A stretch of DNA of 64,000 nt, from the NCBI GenBank assembly GCA_027924585.1, contig BSBM01000372.1:33474001-33538000 (forward strand), given 5' to 3'. Position numbers and translations under genes: made by a program. Each line of letters starts with the position of its first letter. Position 1 is the stretch's first letter. The notes beneath the pieces are model-generated. The model made no database searches, had not been told where the DNA came from, and was given only the letters and a program-made list of their open reading frames with translations. This DNA is from Larix kaempferi. Lineage: Eukaryota; Streptophyta; Pinopsida; Pinales; Pinaceae. Shown here in pieces: positions 54,900 to 64,000 of the stretch.

Positions 54900-55880
54900 A
54901 GGAAAGTGCTAATTTTGGGACAAGCACTAAGTTTTGGGTAAGAAGGAGACGGTGCGCAGTACGGTGCCAGATGGATGATCTCAGCGCAGATCACGGACCG
55001 GAAATTGCGGAGCTCGCGCGCACGTCATCGAAGAATGAAGGTGGCTCAGCTACCATAATAAATAAGGTAATGGAGTAGAGGGCTTAGCTACCCTCATTTA
55101 AAGGCTTAGTACAGAAGTTATGGTTGCTCGGATCAAGGAGGAGCAACGGACCAGAGCATTGAAGGCGAAGGACGATCGCCCATACCCACAATCTGCGCCG
55201 GAATTCATGGAGCCTGCAGGAAGCGGCGACGTGACTGCAAGCGGCGCCTACAGTACACCTAGCCATGTGCGTGGTTAGGGTTTTTGGGAATCACTGTTGG
55301 GAAAGGCCCACAGTTTTGTAAAGGTGTGACCGTCATGGCTACCTATATAGATGAATCATTGTAATGGGTAGAGGGTTCCTCCTCCCTTCCTTCAGTTCCT
55401 CCCGTTTGGAGAGTTAGAGAGTTAGATGCTAGACTGTTAGAGAGCCAGTCTAAAGGGATAGATCATGTGTTGATTATCCTTCACTGTAATTTCTACCCGG
55501 TGTGTAGAACTAGAGAGAGAAAATCGGATAGCCGAGGAGCTAATCCCTGAGTTGCCAGACAGTCTGAGTCGACGTCTGTGCCTTTGTAATCTCCATAGAG
55601 AGGAGACAAGCTTGAGAAAAGGGCTCCCAGCTGTGTGCGTGGAGTTTCCTGTAAGTTCTAAGGCTGCAGCTGTGTGCGCAGCAGATTGTATAACTTTATC
55701 ATTTTCTGGGTAATATAAAACTCCTGAGGACGTGGTTTTCCTCGAGGAGATGAGCTTCACTTATATCTTCTTGTTATAATGTTTGTGTGAATGATAACTA
55801 TTTCGAGTTCATTATTTGTGTATGCAAGACTTCTGTCTTATCTTTGTGACTGTTTGAGCGAGTGGGAAAGACCCCTTGAT
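54900..55880 (+). other. Internal part of element H, transcript-like, no gene
   Basis: Moderately GC-rich. A TATA-like word (CCTATATAGATG near 55340) is followed by a U5-like stretch with TAATATAAAACTCC near 55710, so it may be an older nested LTR. No domain is seen. Confidence 0.4.
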
Positions 55881-55899
55881 AACTATAAGTGTCTTAAGT

Positions 55900-56360
55900 G
55901 CTAAAGAGGTAGTAACGCACGGTCGCTGCGGCGAGAGCAGACTGCGTTACTGCGCTAGATGCGAAGGGCGAGAAAGTGTTCCGCGCGTCGACCCAAGAAA
56001 TAGTTGCCTGCTGCGTTGGAAAGGAGAAACTGCGCAGTAGACCTGCCAAGGAAGGGACCCACGTAGCTGCGCCGAGCGGCCTGCGGGAAGGTCCGACCGC
56101 CGATTTCGCAGGAGCCATTCGAGGAAAGGCCATCTCCGCGTCACCCCGGTTAAGGAAACCTGATTCCTTAACCCCCCCATAGCCACTTCGGGTGAGACCT
56201 CGAGCTGCCGCGCAGCTCGTTGCCGAGAGGGCCAGTGCGCCAAGGGGTTTTGTTGCTGCGCTTCATTAAAACCCGGGTCTGCCCAAGAAAGCAGCCAACA
56301 TGAAGGATTTACAAAAAAAACGAGGGCGCTGCCCTTGACCCCCGTCGTCCCCCGGAAGAT
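55900..56360. other. GC-rich block of unknown origin
   Basis: This block is far richer in G+C and CpG than its neighbours, for example GTTCCGCGCGTCGACC at 55980 and CTGCCGCGCAGCTCG at 56204 (GAGCTGC...GCAGCTC is an inverted repeat). It ends CGAGGGCGCTGCCCTTGACC. Edges to AT-rich sequence are sharp. No gene or RNA is recognised. Confidence 0.5.
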
Positions 56361-56479
56361 AGTCGTTGAAAGTGTGAAATGCATTCTTGGGATGAAGAGC
56401 AAGAATTGCATAGAAGGTTGCGGAATCCTTAGTAAGAGTAATGGGTTGTAATACCCATAATGGAGGATGAAAGAGAAAT

Positions 56480-59230
56480 TTCTCACCTTAAACTATTTTT
56501 GTTATATACTTATTTATATACTGAATTGCTAATTCGTGAGAAGATCATAGCTAATGATTGCTTGTATGCTTGGTAGGAAAGCCAAGAAAATGATCAGCTA
56601 TGATGTGGAGGAGGAACTCCATGTCATAATGAGGAATTGGAAAGGGAGAATTCCTTCACTCCTCTCTTGCTATTGTAGTTATAATTCTTGAGTTTTATAT
56701 ACTGAAAATTATGGCATAGGGTTGTTGTAAATGCAAGAGCGTAATGCATACAAATTAGTGGGAACAATTAAAGAGTCATTGCATAGTGCATGTGAATTGC
56801 TTATGCATGAGTATGATATTGCATATTGGTAAAATAATGAGGTTTTACATATGCAATGAGCCACTTAAGATAATTATTGTGGTTGCTAATAATTAGTCAT
56901 GTTCACATTGGTTGTAGGACCAAAGACAACCAAAGCATGGCTAAGGGTGTGGATGATGATTGTTGCATACAACCTTATGAAGAGAGGATGGTGCAACAAA
57001 TCCATGATCATGATGTTGGCAAAAGGACGGAGTAGCCTTGGTAAGAGGCCAACTGATCAGGTAACATCAAGCGATGTTAATGACAGCCATGCAGGTAATG
57101 GTTATTTATGCTTAGTTGCATGAACGTTGAAGGAGGATTTGGTAAGATTTCTTCAACTACAACTAAACTATGTTGATTTGGTTTACATGTGGTATTAAGT
57201 GCTTGAATGTGAATGTCAGCCTACCAAGTATGGTGAGGTGCGGGTAAGTAAAGGCAAGGAGCCTTGCACCCTATAGTTTCTTAGAAACCTCAATGCATTC
57301 ATATGAGGATTATATCATGCCATTTGTGTATGTTGGTTGTGAGTTAAGAAACCAAAGCAAGTGAGGACTTATGGTCCTATCATGGTAGTGCATGCTATGT
57401 GGGGAAGACATGGTTAGGCCATAATATGTTTGAAGGCATAATATTCGTGAATTAATGCAAGGTTGCATTGAGGGGATGTGCATTAAAAATATTTTGTACA
57501 ATCTCGTAGTTATGCACGAAATGGTGATCTATTTAATGAGCTGCCGTGAATGCAGGAGAATGATTGAATATAGAAGGTAAACATGTTGATGGGATACCAA
57601 GAAGTGCTCTGTTGGAAGTACATAATTGCATGAAATGTGAAGTAATGAGTATTTACTGTTTATCTAAATTACATGGATAGTGTGACTGTGTCTTGCAATT
57701 TTTAATGCATATATAGAGATGTATATATTTCATTGCATTTAAAATATTAACAGCTGAAAGTGTTTGAATTATTGAGCGTTTTAATGCATACATACTCACA
57801 ACGTGTTTGACTTATTGAAATTTCAGTTTTTAGGTAGAAAGGTCTTGCGTATGGCAATGAGGATAAGTCCATAGTAAAGACCAGGATCTACCATGTGCAG
57901 AAGCCAAAGGTTATGAGAAGGTTCTCATGGTTGTAATTTATGCATGAAACAAATCTGAAAATTGTTTGGTTTAAGTTTATGAGAATAGTCTCATAGTTGC
58001 AAATCTAATTTCTATAGGAAAATAGATTTACAAATTTCGGATTTAAGAATTGCTTATAATTGCTAATGACTATTTGGCTTATATAGAATTGTGTCAGGAG
58101 GACATGTTGTAGGTGGATGTTCATGTATGGTAGCAAGGGTGAAACCATAATGGACAGAGTGATACCACTTACGAGAGCCAAACAATATGAGGATAGCCTC
58201 ATTGCTAAGCAAATCAATTTCTGTAGGAGACAGAATTGTAAATTCATGTTGAATTTAATTATTAATGCCATTGATTGGTTATGAAGCAACCAGATTTGAA
58301 ATTATTGTTAAATGTTGCTGACTGTTTGGCTATTTGATAAGCAGGATGACACATTGCAGGAAGACCATGTGTGATGGCCTGCAGAATCCAAATTAGATGG
58401 GAAGGATCCCATGATTTGGAAATGGGTTTCGAGTGAAACGCCATTGTAAATGATGATAATGTCTGAACCGAACTGCATGTTGGTAAACCATGTGAGTGAG
58501 ACAATGAAATTATGCCAAGAAGGCATGTGTGGGTTATGGAACCTGAAAATATTGGGGGTGGCAAACCGAAGGACTGCTGACTCAGAGAAGGGAGCCCCCA
58601 TTCTTCGCAAATGAGAAAAATATACATCTGTGAAACGGATGAGTATTTGGTAACCCTAACTGAGGATATACATGTCTAGTTATTAGATTTAATATGCAGA
58701 ACATGTTTTATTATTTCATTATTATTTTAGACTGCTTGAGTGGGACTAAGGCCTACATGGCTCACACCGGAAAGGGATGCATACCTTTCGGGTGATGGGT
58801 TATGTTAGGGTTTTCAATATTGACTACACCCTAAGGGAATGGACGCATTCCTGGTGTTTCAATACTTGATAGTGAATGTTATGAAATATGGTTACAATTT
58901 TATAGTAGCAATACTGATGAGTCTGCTTATCCTTCTTGTGCTATCAGCTTACACAGATGCAATTTGGTGTTGCACGTAAGAGGAAAAGTGAAGAAAAGGT
59001 GCTCAAGAGGACTGTATGGCCAGTGGTAACCTTTCTACGCTCACACTAAATGACACTAGAAGAGATGGATAGGCCTGAGGAGCTGTGTTGCAGAAAAGGG
59101 GTATCATCCTTGTGTAGTGTGAGTGGGTATTGTGGGGCCATGCTAGCCTGTAGTTAAGTGAGTCACCTATGGAGTTCCTGGAGGGAACCACTGGTTGCAT
59201 AAGAGAAGGAACCACGTAATCATATTATGT
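56480..59230. other. Internal part of element H without genes
   Basis: AT-rich, many stops in all frames. Words such as ATAGTCTCATAGTTGCAAAT and GTAGGAGACAGAATTG recur in degenerate form near 58000-58300. No retroviral domain is readable. Confidence 0.5.
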
Positions 59231-59240
59231 TGTTCATATT

Positions 59241-59770
59241 GCCTGATAAACCCAATCGGTGTACTGGCTTGGCAATGGTTGTTGTATGCCTGATAAACCT
59301 AGTCGGTGTACTGGCTTGGCATTGGTTATTTGGGTGTTGTGGCGAAGGGTTGCTAGATACCTGATAAACCTAGTCGGTGTATTGGCTTGGCATTGGTTAT
59401 TTGCATGTTGTGGAGGTATTGGTGAAGGGTGTTATTTCCTGACAAACCTAGTCGGAGAACTAGCTTGGAAATGGTTGTTGTATGCTTGATAAAACCAGTC
59501 GGCGTACTGGCTTAGCATAATGAATTTTGAAATGCTTGATAAACCTAGTCGGCGTACTGGCTTAGCATACTGATTTTGAAATGCTTGATAAACCCAATCG
59601 GTGTACTGGCTTAGCATAATGATTTTTGAAATGCTTGATAAACCCAGTCGGCGTACTGGCTTAGCATACTGATTTTGAAATGCTTGATAAACCCAGTTGG
59701 TGTACTGGCTTAGCATACTGATTTTAGGGATGCCTGATAAACCCAGTCGGCGTGCTGGCTTGGCATTGCC
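59241..59770. repeat. Hairpin minisatellite, ten units, in element H
   Basis: Ten units contain CTTGATAAACCCAGTCGGCG followed by TACTGGCTTAGCAT, at 59242, 59289, 59362, 59439, 59485, 59535, 59584, 59634, 59683 and 59733. Spacing is 47-77 bp at first and 49-50 bp from unit 5 on. Each unit centres on an inverted repeat, CCAGT-N6-ACTGG. Related single units occur at 60250 and in the 5' LTR at 53384. Confidence 0.92.
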
Positions 59771-60420
59771 TATTCGGATGATGTTGTGGAGCAATAGGTG
59801 TGTTGGCCAAGCATCCACCCCATAGGTGATCCAAGGCTTGTAAAGTAGAGAAGGAAACGTGTGGAGTAGCGAGGAAATGCACAATACAGATAAGTATTCA
59901 TTTCAATTTATTTCTTGTTTGGAATAATGAATATTTAGGTATAAATCTTCTAACAACTAAGCTGATACACTATTGTTTCCTTGTTGGAAACCTTAGCCAT
60001 TGCAGGAAGCAAGGACCCTGAAAGAACTATAAATTCTTGGTAAACCCAGAGAGTAACTGGTTGGAGCTAAAAATGCTTGATAAAGCCAGAGAGTAACTGG
60101 TTGGGCACTATAAAATTCTTGGTAAAGCCAAAGAGTAACTGGTTGGGCGCTATAAAATTCTTGGTAAATTCAAAGAATAGTTGGTGGAAATATTAACAAC
60201 TTGATGTTGTGGAGCAGCCGGCGTGCTGGCCAAACATTCCTTAATTAATTGATAAAAACCAGTCGGCGTACTGGCCTGGCATTGCCTATTCGAATGGTTG
60301 TGGAGTAGCTTGCGTGCTGTCCCAACATTCATTATTGTATCCACGGGAAATCCAATGCTTGGAAAGCAAAGAAGGATCCTGTGGAATAAAGTGGAGACAT
60401 CCGATACAGATAAGTATTTG
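59735..60420. repeat. Larger direct duplication enclosing the second minisatellite
   Basis: The order hairpin unit, TGGCATTGCCTATTCG, TGTTGTGGAGCA, CC(A/C)AACATCC, GATACAGATAAGTATT occurs at 59735-59900 and again at 60245-60420. The period is about 510 bp. Confidence 0.7.
60031..60185. repeat. Second minisatellite, CCAGAGAGTAACTGG type
   Basis: Four units of about 40 bp with TTCTTGGTAAACCCAGAGAG then TAACTGGTTGGGC. The CCAG...CTGG ends again form a short inverted repeat. It is related to the array at 59241 by its TTGATAAA / TTGGTAAA lead and its CCAG...CTGG core. Confidence 0.85.
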
Positions 60421-60429
60421 GTTATCTTG

Positions 60430-61589
60430 CAGCTTCTTGCTTATGAATATACGTGTGTATATGATTTGATTATGATTTCTCAAACTCTTGTCTAGAGATA
60501 AACCCTATGAAAATACAATAAACATGTGAATTGATTCAATGTTTGAGTGTAGGTATTGCTAGAAGCAAGGACTATGAAAGCATTTGGAGGATGCATGTGG
60601 ACATGTGACCGTCCTAAAGAGAGCTCAATATGAGCGGTAATGAAAGATGGTGCTAGTGGAACTGTGTGGGCCCTAGCAGCCAAAGGTTCTGTAAGCAACA
60701 ATGGGGAAGGGTTCCCTAGTTGAAAGGCATTAGACAGACCTTAGACACTAAAGTGTCATAGCCAAGAAATGGCAAGTCAAGCATTCACATTGAAGTGAAA
60801 GAGGCTAAGGAGCATAGAACCACAAGTGATGGTGTGGCTCCGGATTGGAACAAGACTAAGAGGGGGGAACTCTTACTCTTCTCTTTCCTTTTGACTGATG
60901 CATCTTAGAAACAAAAGATTGTTGAGTGCATGTCATAAATAAATAAAAATTGTGTTTAATTGCTTGAAATGAATCGTGAATGCTGAAATAGTTATTTTCC
61001 TGTGAAAGGATGAACATGAATGAGCTCATGTGTATGTGGGAAAGCATGAAATGTGTGAAAGTCTCATGAGTAAAGCATGGACGTTCCAAGTCAATTGGGA
61101 AAATAATTGACTAATTTTAATATTGTGTTATGCTTGTCCTAACAGGAATTGCTATGATGAGTCTCACAGGTAAGACATTGAAAGCCATTGTTTGCAATTG
61201 TTACCAGCCAAGTGTTGCTAGTGAGAAAAGTGAGAGCCAGTTGTGCACCGTGATCATGGCAGCAGACCAAAAGCTATTTGTTTTGGCTGGAAATCTTCCT
61301 CAAATAGCTGCCAGGACAGCAAGAAAGATGGCATCCATGGAATTCCAGACTTGTAGATCAACTGGAAGGGTAATAAAGGAAAGGGATTGCTGTGGAGCAA
61401 TGCCCACCTGCAGAGATGGAAGATCAAAGCCAACAGGAGCAGCGTGAGGAAGCCAAAGGACTTGATCCTGAAAGGTCAAAGTAAAGAGATGGAATGCATG
61501 ACAGACCTACCACTATTTATGAATTTTGAGGCATGTGTAAAGTGGGTATACATACTGAAGTATTGGAACACCGAGGACGGTGTTATTCC
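60430..61589. other. 3' internal part of element H without recognised genes
   Basis: A plus-strand frame of 105 codons at 61130-61447 is Cys- and Lys-rich (SLTGKTLKAIVCNCYQPSVA) and unlike gag or pol. The last 60 codons before the polypurine tract (61505-61600) are open and read YILKYWNTEDGVIPRRGV, which might be the worn tail of an integrase or similar; I cannot show it. Confidence 0.4.
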
Positions 61590-61602
61590 AAGGAGAGGGG
61601 TA
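61590..61602 (+). promoter_or_regulatory. Polypurine tract of element H
   Basis: AAGGAGAGGGGTA lies directly before the TGTAAC start of the 3' LTR. Confidence 0.8.
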
Positions 61603-61988
61603 TGTAACGTCCCCAGTTTGACCCTATCACATTAAAAATGTAAATGATGTAATCTTGTTATATAATCGTGGTGAGGAGCTCAAGGCCAAGGCCCCGCCAT
61701 CAATTTATTGATGCATATGGTTTACGTGCTATCCCGGCACAGTGGAATTGTAAATATCATGTAATATGCATTTTAATAAAAATACACGCAACTAGCTATG
61801 CAATGCAATAAAGAGTTGGGGGCATGATTTTACAAGGAATTGGGAGGGAAAACATCCAAACCTTTGGAGCCAATCAAGTCAAGACAAGTGTCAATGCGAG
61901 AACCCATTAAACCCTCAACTACCCATGTTGACTTTTGTACCCAATCATTCAAGAGTTGGTTGAGGTAGTTAATGCCTTGGGAATGGAG
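61603..61988 (+). repeat. Truncated 3' LTR of element H
   Basis: It matches the first 390 bp of the 5' LTR and stops after GCCTTGGGAATGGAG. The 5' LTR continues AGGTATGG from that point, while here gypsy I sequence starts. Confidence 0.88.
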
Positions 61989-64000
61989 TGCTTCAGGTGC
62001 TTCAGTCAGAGCCACTTTAATCTTTTCAAAAGTTGCCTTTGCTTCAACAGTCCACCTGACTTCTTGGTCCTTTTTTAACATGGCTGTAATTTGCTTAATG
62101 GTTTCAGCAAAATTAGGAATAAACCACCGCAGAAAATTGATTTTGCCAATAAATGATTGCACATCTTTTTTACTCCTGGGCAAGCTAATTTTCAGTATTG
62201 CTTTGACTCTCTCAGGGTCAATTCTGATACCATCAGCTGATACCAAGTGGCCAAGCAACTTACCCTCTTGTACAGCAAAATGTGATTTTTTAGGGTTCAA
62301 GGATAAGCCAAATTTTCTGCACTTGATGAAGGTTTGCTCCAAATGCTTCAAGTGTTCATCATCAGATTTTGAGAAGACTGTAATATCATCCAGATAAATA
62401 ACTACAAACTTATCTTTTTCACCCACGAATGCAATATCCATGGCTCTCTGAAAGGTTGCTCCAGCATTCATCAAACCGAAGGGCATCTTGTCATACATAA
62501 ATGTCCCCCAGGGGGTTGTAAAAGCTGTCTTTTCTTTGTCATCAGGGTGCATGGCAATCTGATTGTATCCTGAGAAACCATCTAGCATAGAAATCCTTTG
62601 AGCTCCAACCACCTCCTGCAAAACCTGTTCAATCTTTGGGAGAGGGTAGTTGTCTTTTAATGATGATCGGTTCAAATTTCTGAAGTCAACACATAAGCGA
62701 ATCTCCCCGTTCTTCTTTCTGACAGGAACCAAATTAGCCACCCAAGAAGAATACCTAAGAGGTACTATTATCTTTGCATCCAACAACTTCTTGAGTTCTT
62801 TTTCAATCACAGGAAACAAGGCTGGATTGATTCTTCTTAATTTCTGCCTGAAAGGTTTGACATTAGGTTTCAAAGGAACCTTGTGCTGAATAACTGCTGT
62901 GTCATGAGTTTTTAGTTCCTTGTAAGACCATGCAAATGCATCTATATATTTTCTCAACAGCTTAATATATCTACTTCTTTGCTCAGCTGTTAGGTTTTTG
63001 GACAGCTTTACCATTCTGGGGTGTTCTGCTGAACCAATATTGTAATCCTCTACATTGTCTTCTGAAGATTGAATTACTGGTCTGGTAAGTGTATCATCTT
63101 TAGTGAATATTCTTTCTAAAGGTACTAGACCTTTTGGAATGAAATTGCTCTTCAATTCAATAATCTTATGTCCTGCTATCTCTTCTGCAGCAAATTCATC
63201 TAACTGTTCATCCCTTTCATCTACTTCTTGATCAATTTGATTGTTTGAAAATTCATCTACAAGCTCAAGAAATTTTTTTATTTCAATGTCATCTTCAAAA
63301 ACCCTCCAATGTTTCACATTATCTGAAACACATGGTCTATATCTCACTTCTATTGGATACCTTAATTGAGTGGTTTTTGGAATTCTGAAATGTGTGGCAG
63401 CCAGGGCTAAAGAATCTGCAGTTTCATTATGATTTCTGGGAATATGAGTGATATTAAATGCTATAAAAAAGTTCTCCAGCATATCCCATACCTCATTTCG
63501 ATATACTTTCAGCAAACCCTGCTTTACTTGATATTTGTTCTTCACTTGTTGAACAACTAGTTCGGAGTCGCCAAATGCAGAAATTTGCTGAATTCCCAAA
63601 TCTTTAGCAGCCTTCAATCCCAGTAGCAGGGCCTCATACTCAGCAGTGTTATTGGTGGTAGCAAATTCTAACTTATACATAAGTTTCACCATTTCACCTC
63701 CGGGAGAAATCAATAAAACTCCAGCTCCAGCACCTTCTTTGCATGAAGACCCATCAAAATACAACTGCCACAATACATCCTGCTCTTCTTGGCTGTGTTT
63801 TACAGGCTGATCTTTTTGTACTTGTAACAGACCAGGAGAATTCTCTTCTTCACTAAACTGTAGTATGCATGAACCAAGGTCTCTATCCACATAATACATT
63901 GGATGATTTGTAGGATTTTTATCATCTGTGACTATATAAGCCAACTGTAGCTCTCTATAAAGTCTCCTGTTTTCTCCACCAAAAACAGGAATGGTGGCAT
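61830..64000 (-). CDS. Gypsy I pol frame: RNase H-like domain, RT, start of second RNase H
   Basis: The frame is open from the window edge (ATIPVFGGENRRLYRELQLA), so no start is visible. Numbering from the codon at 63944, an RNase H fold comes first, with FDGS (D64), NTAEYEALLLGL (E102), FGDSELVVQQV (D126) and ETADSLA (D177), the full acidic set. A linker follows, then RT: VPVRKKNGEIRLCVDFRNLN, MLDGFSGYNQI (D455), WGTFMYDKMPFGLMNAGATF, and VIYLDDITVFSK (D519, D520). The connection and the first turn of the canonical RNase H (VRWTVEAKATFEKIKVALTE) end at residue 652. The last 52 codons are antisense LTR of element H, so the C-terminus is a chance fusion. RT and upstream RNase H look intact, but without integrase the copy cannot act alone. 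Confidence 0.85.
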   Translation of the reverse strand, partial: ATIPVFGGENRRLYRELQLAYIVTDDKNPTNHPMYYVDRDLGSCILQFSEEENSPGLLQVQKDQPVKHSQEEQDVLWQLYFDGSSCKEGAGAGVLLISPGGEMVKLMYKLEFATTNNTAEYEALLLGLKAAKDLGIQQISAFGDSELVVQQVKNKYQVKQGLLKVYRNEVWDMLENFFIAFNITHIPRNHNETADSLALAATHFRIPKTTQLRYPIEVRYRPCVSDNVKHWRVFEDDIEIKKFLELVDEFSNNQIDQEVDERDEQLDEFAAEEIAGHKIIELKSNFIPKGLVPLERIFTKDDTLTRPVIQSSEDNVEDYNIGSAEHPRMVKLSKNLTAEQRSRYIKLLRKYIDAFAWSYKELKTHDTAVIQHKVPLKPNVKPFRQKLRRINPALFPVIEKELKKLLDAKIIVPLRYSSWVANLVPVRKKNGEIRLCVDFRNLNRSSLKDNYPLPKIEQVLQEVVGAQRISMLDGFSGYNQIAMHPDDKEKTAFTTPWGTFMYDKMPFGLMNAGATFQRAMDIAFVGEKDKFVVIYLDDITVFSKSDDEHLKHLEQTFIKCRKFGLSLNPKKSHFAVQEGKLLGHLVSADGIRIDPERVKAILKISLPRSKKDVQSFIGKINFLRWFIPNFAETIKQITAMLKKDQEVRWTVEAKATFEKIKVALTEAPEALHSQGINYLNQLLNDWVQKSTWVVEGLMGSRIDTCLDLIGSKGLDVFPPNSL
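61989..64000 (-). mobile_element. Gypsy I: 3'-truncated Ty3/gypsy element, minus strand
   Basis: The minus strand carries an unbroken pol frame from the window edge to the junction at 61988. It has the same domain order as gypsy D. The rest of RNase H, integrase and the LTR are missing at the junction, and gag and protease would lie beyond 64000. The lack of stops over 670 codons suggests a recent insertion or rearrangement compared with its neighbours. Confidence 0.88.

Larger units (their letters stand above)
52517..61988 (+). mobile_element. Element H: large non-coding LTR retrotransposon (LARD-like), 3' LTR truncated
   Basis: A 1325-bp 5' LTR (TGTAAC...GTTACA), a tRNA-Met PBS, a 7.7-kb interior, a polypurine tract and the first 386 bp of the 3' LTR are present. 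No frame in the interior shows gag, protease, RT, RNase H or integrase. A long LTR element with PBS and polypurine tract but no coding fits the LARD class, mobilised by a related autonomous element. The interior is instead filled with two minisatellites and GC-rich blocks. The 3' LTR is cut at 61988, where gypsy I begins, so no target duplication can be checked. Confidence 0.8.

Noticed and set aside
55947-56486. 179-codon minus-strand frame in the GC-rich block
   Set aside because: High GC lowers stop frequency. There are no motifs, and other frames are open here too.
59241-59770. CRISPR array, because of regularly spaced repeats
   Set aside because: The spacers are also repeated and similar, the spacing varies, the context is a plant LTR element, and no cas genes are present.
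61130-61447. 105-codon Cys-rich frame as a gag or nucleocapsid
   Set aside because: The Cys spacing does not fit a CCHC knuckle, and no gag-like sequence lies upstream.

Overview
The window looks like a slice of a large, gene-poor plant nuclear genome. A conifer or another gymnosperm is my best guess, but that is inference. The reasons are the long stretches of old and nested LTR retrotransposons, the absence of any intact host gene, a plant RanBP1-type exon, a plant-type cytochrome P450 exon fragment that reads most like the conifer-expanded families, and canonical plant GT-AG splice signals. I see no bacterial, organellar, tRNA, rRNA or CRISPR features.

Layout. (1) 1-3.5 kb: minus-strand Ty1/copia element A, broken, with its 5' LTR and primer-binding site (PBS) at 3.0-3.5 kb. 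(2) 3.9-5.2 kb: eroded plus-strand copia B (gag and protease). (3) 5.6-17.7 kb: a nest. A host repeat was hit by an LTR that is now solo (TGTAAT...ATTACA, about 1.29 kb without its insert). That LTR was then hit by copia C, a 10.04-kb element with 2.46 and 2.50 kb LTRs, a perfect TAGAG target duplication, and only gag-type coding sequence. (4) 17.7-26.4 kb: no convincing gene, some degenerate repeats. (5) 26.4-38.9 kb: Ty3/gypsy element D with 3.2-3.3 kb LTRs and the order gag, PR, an extra RNase H, RT, RNase H, INT. It sits inside a host tandem repeat. (6) 39.4-42.3 kb: a perfect 308-bp tandem duplication, a broken RanBP1-like gene on the minus strand, and a 245-bp tandem duplication. (7) 43.0-47.2 kb: a minus-strand LINE fragment abutting minus-strand copia F. 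(8) 48.2-49.5 kb: putative exons of an unidentified membrane protein, a hairpin and AT-rich repeats. (9) 50.2-50.7 kb: P450 exon remnant. (10) 50.7-52.5 kb: an LTR plus leader fragment with a TGGCGACTCC-type PBS. (11) 52.5-62.0 kb: element H, a large non-coding LTR element (LARD-like) with a 1325-bp 5' LTR (TGTAAC...GTTACA), two minisatellites and a truncated 3' LTR. It belongs to the same LTR family as the solo LTR. (12) 62.0-64.0 kb: the uninterrupted pol frame of minus-strand gypsy I, a relative of D with the same upstream RNase H.

How it fits together. Almost everything is mobile-element sequence of different ages. Gypsy I is open over its whole visible length and looks young. Copia C has LTRs about 91 percent alike in the part I compared by eye and looks old. 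Copia B, copia F and the LINE are heavily eroded. Many premature stops sit where the family has Trp or Gln codons, which fits decay by cytosine deamination. The candidates for something little described are the hairpin-forming minisatellite inside element H, the unknown reading frame downstream of gag in copia C, the TGCGCA-rich copia C LTR, and the RNase H domain placed ahead of RT in both gypsy elements.
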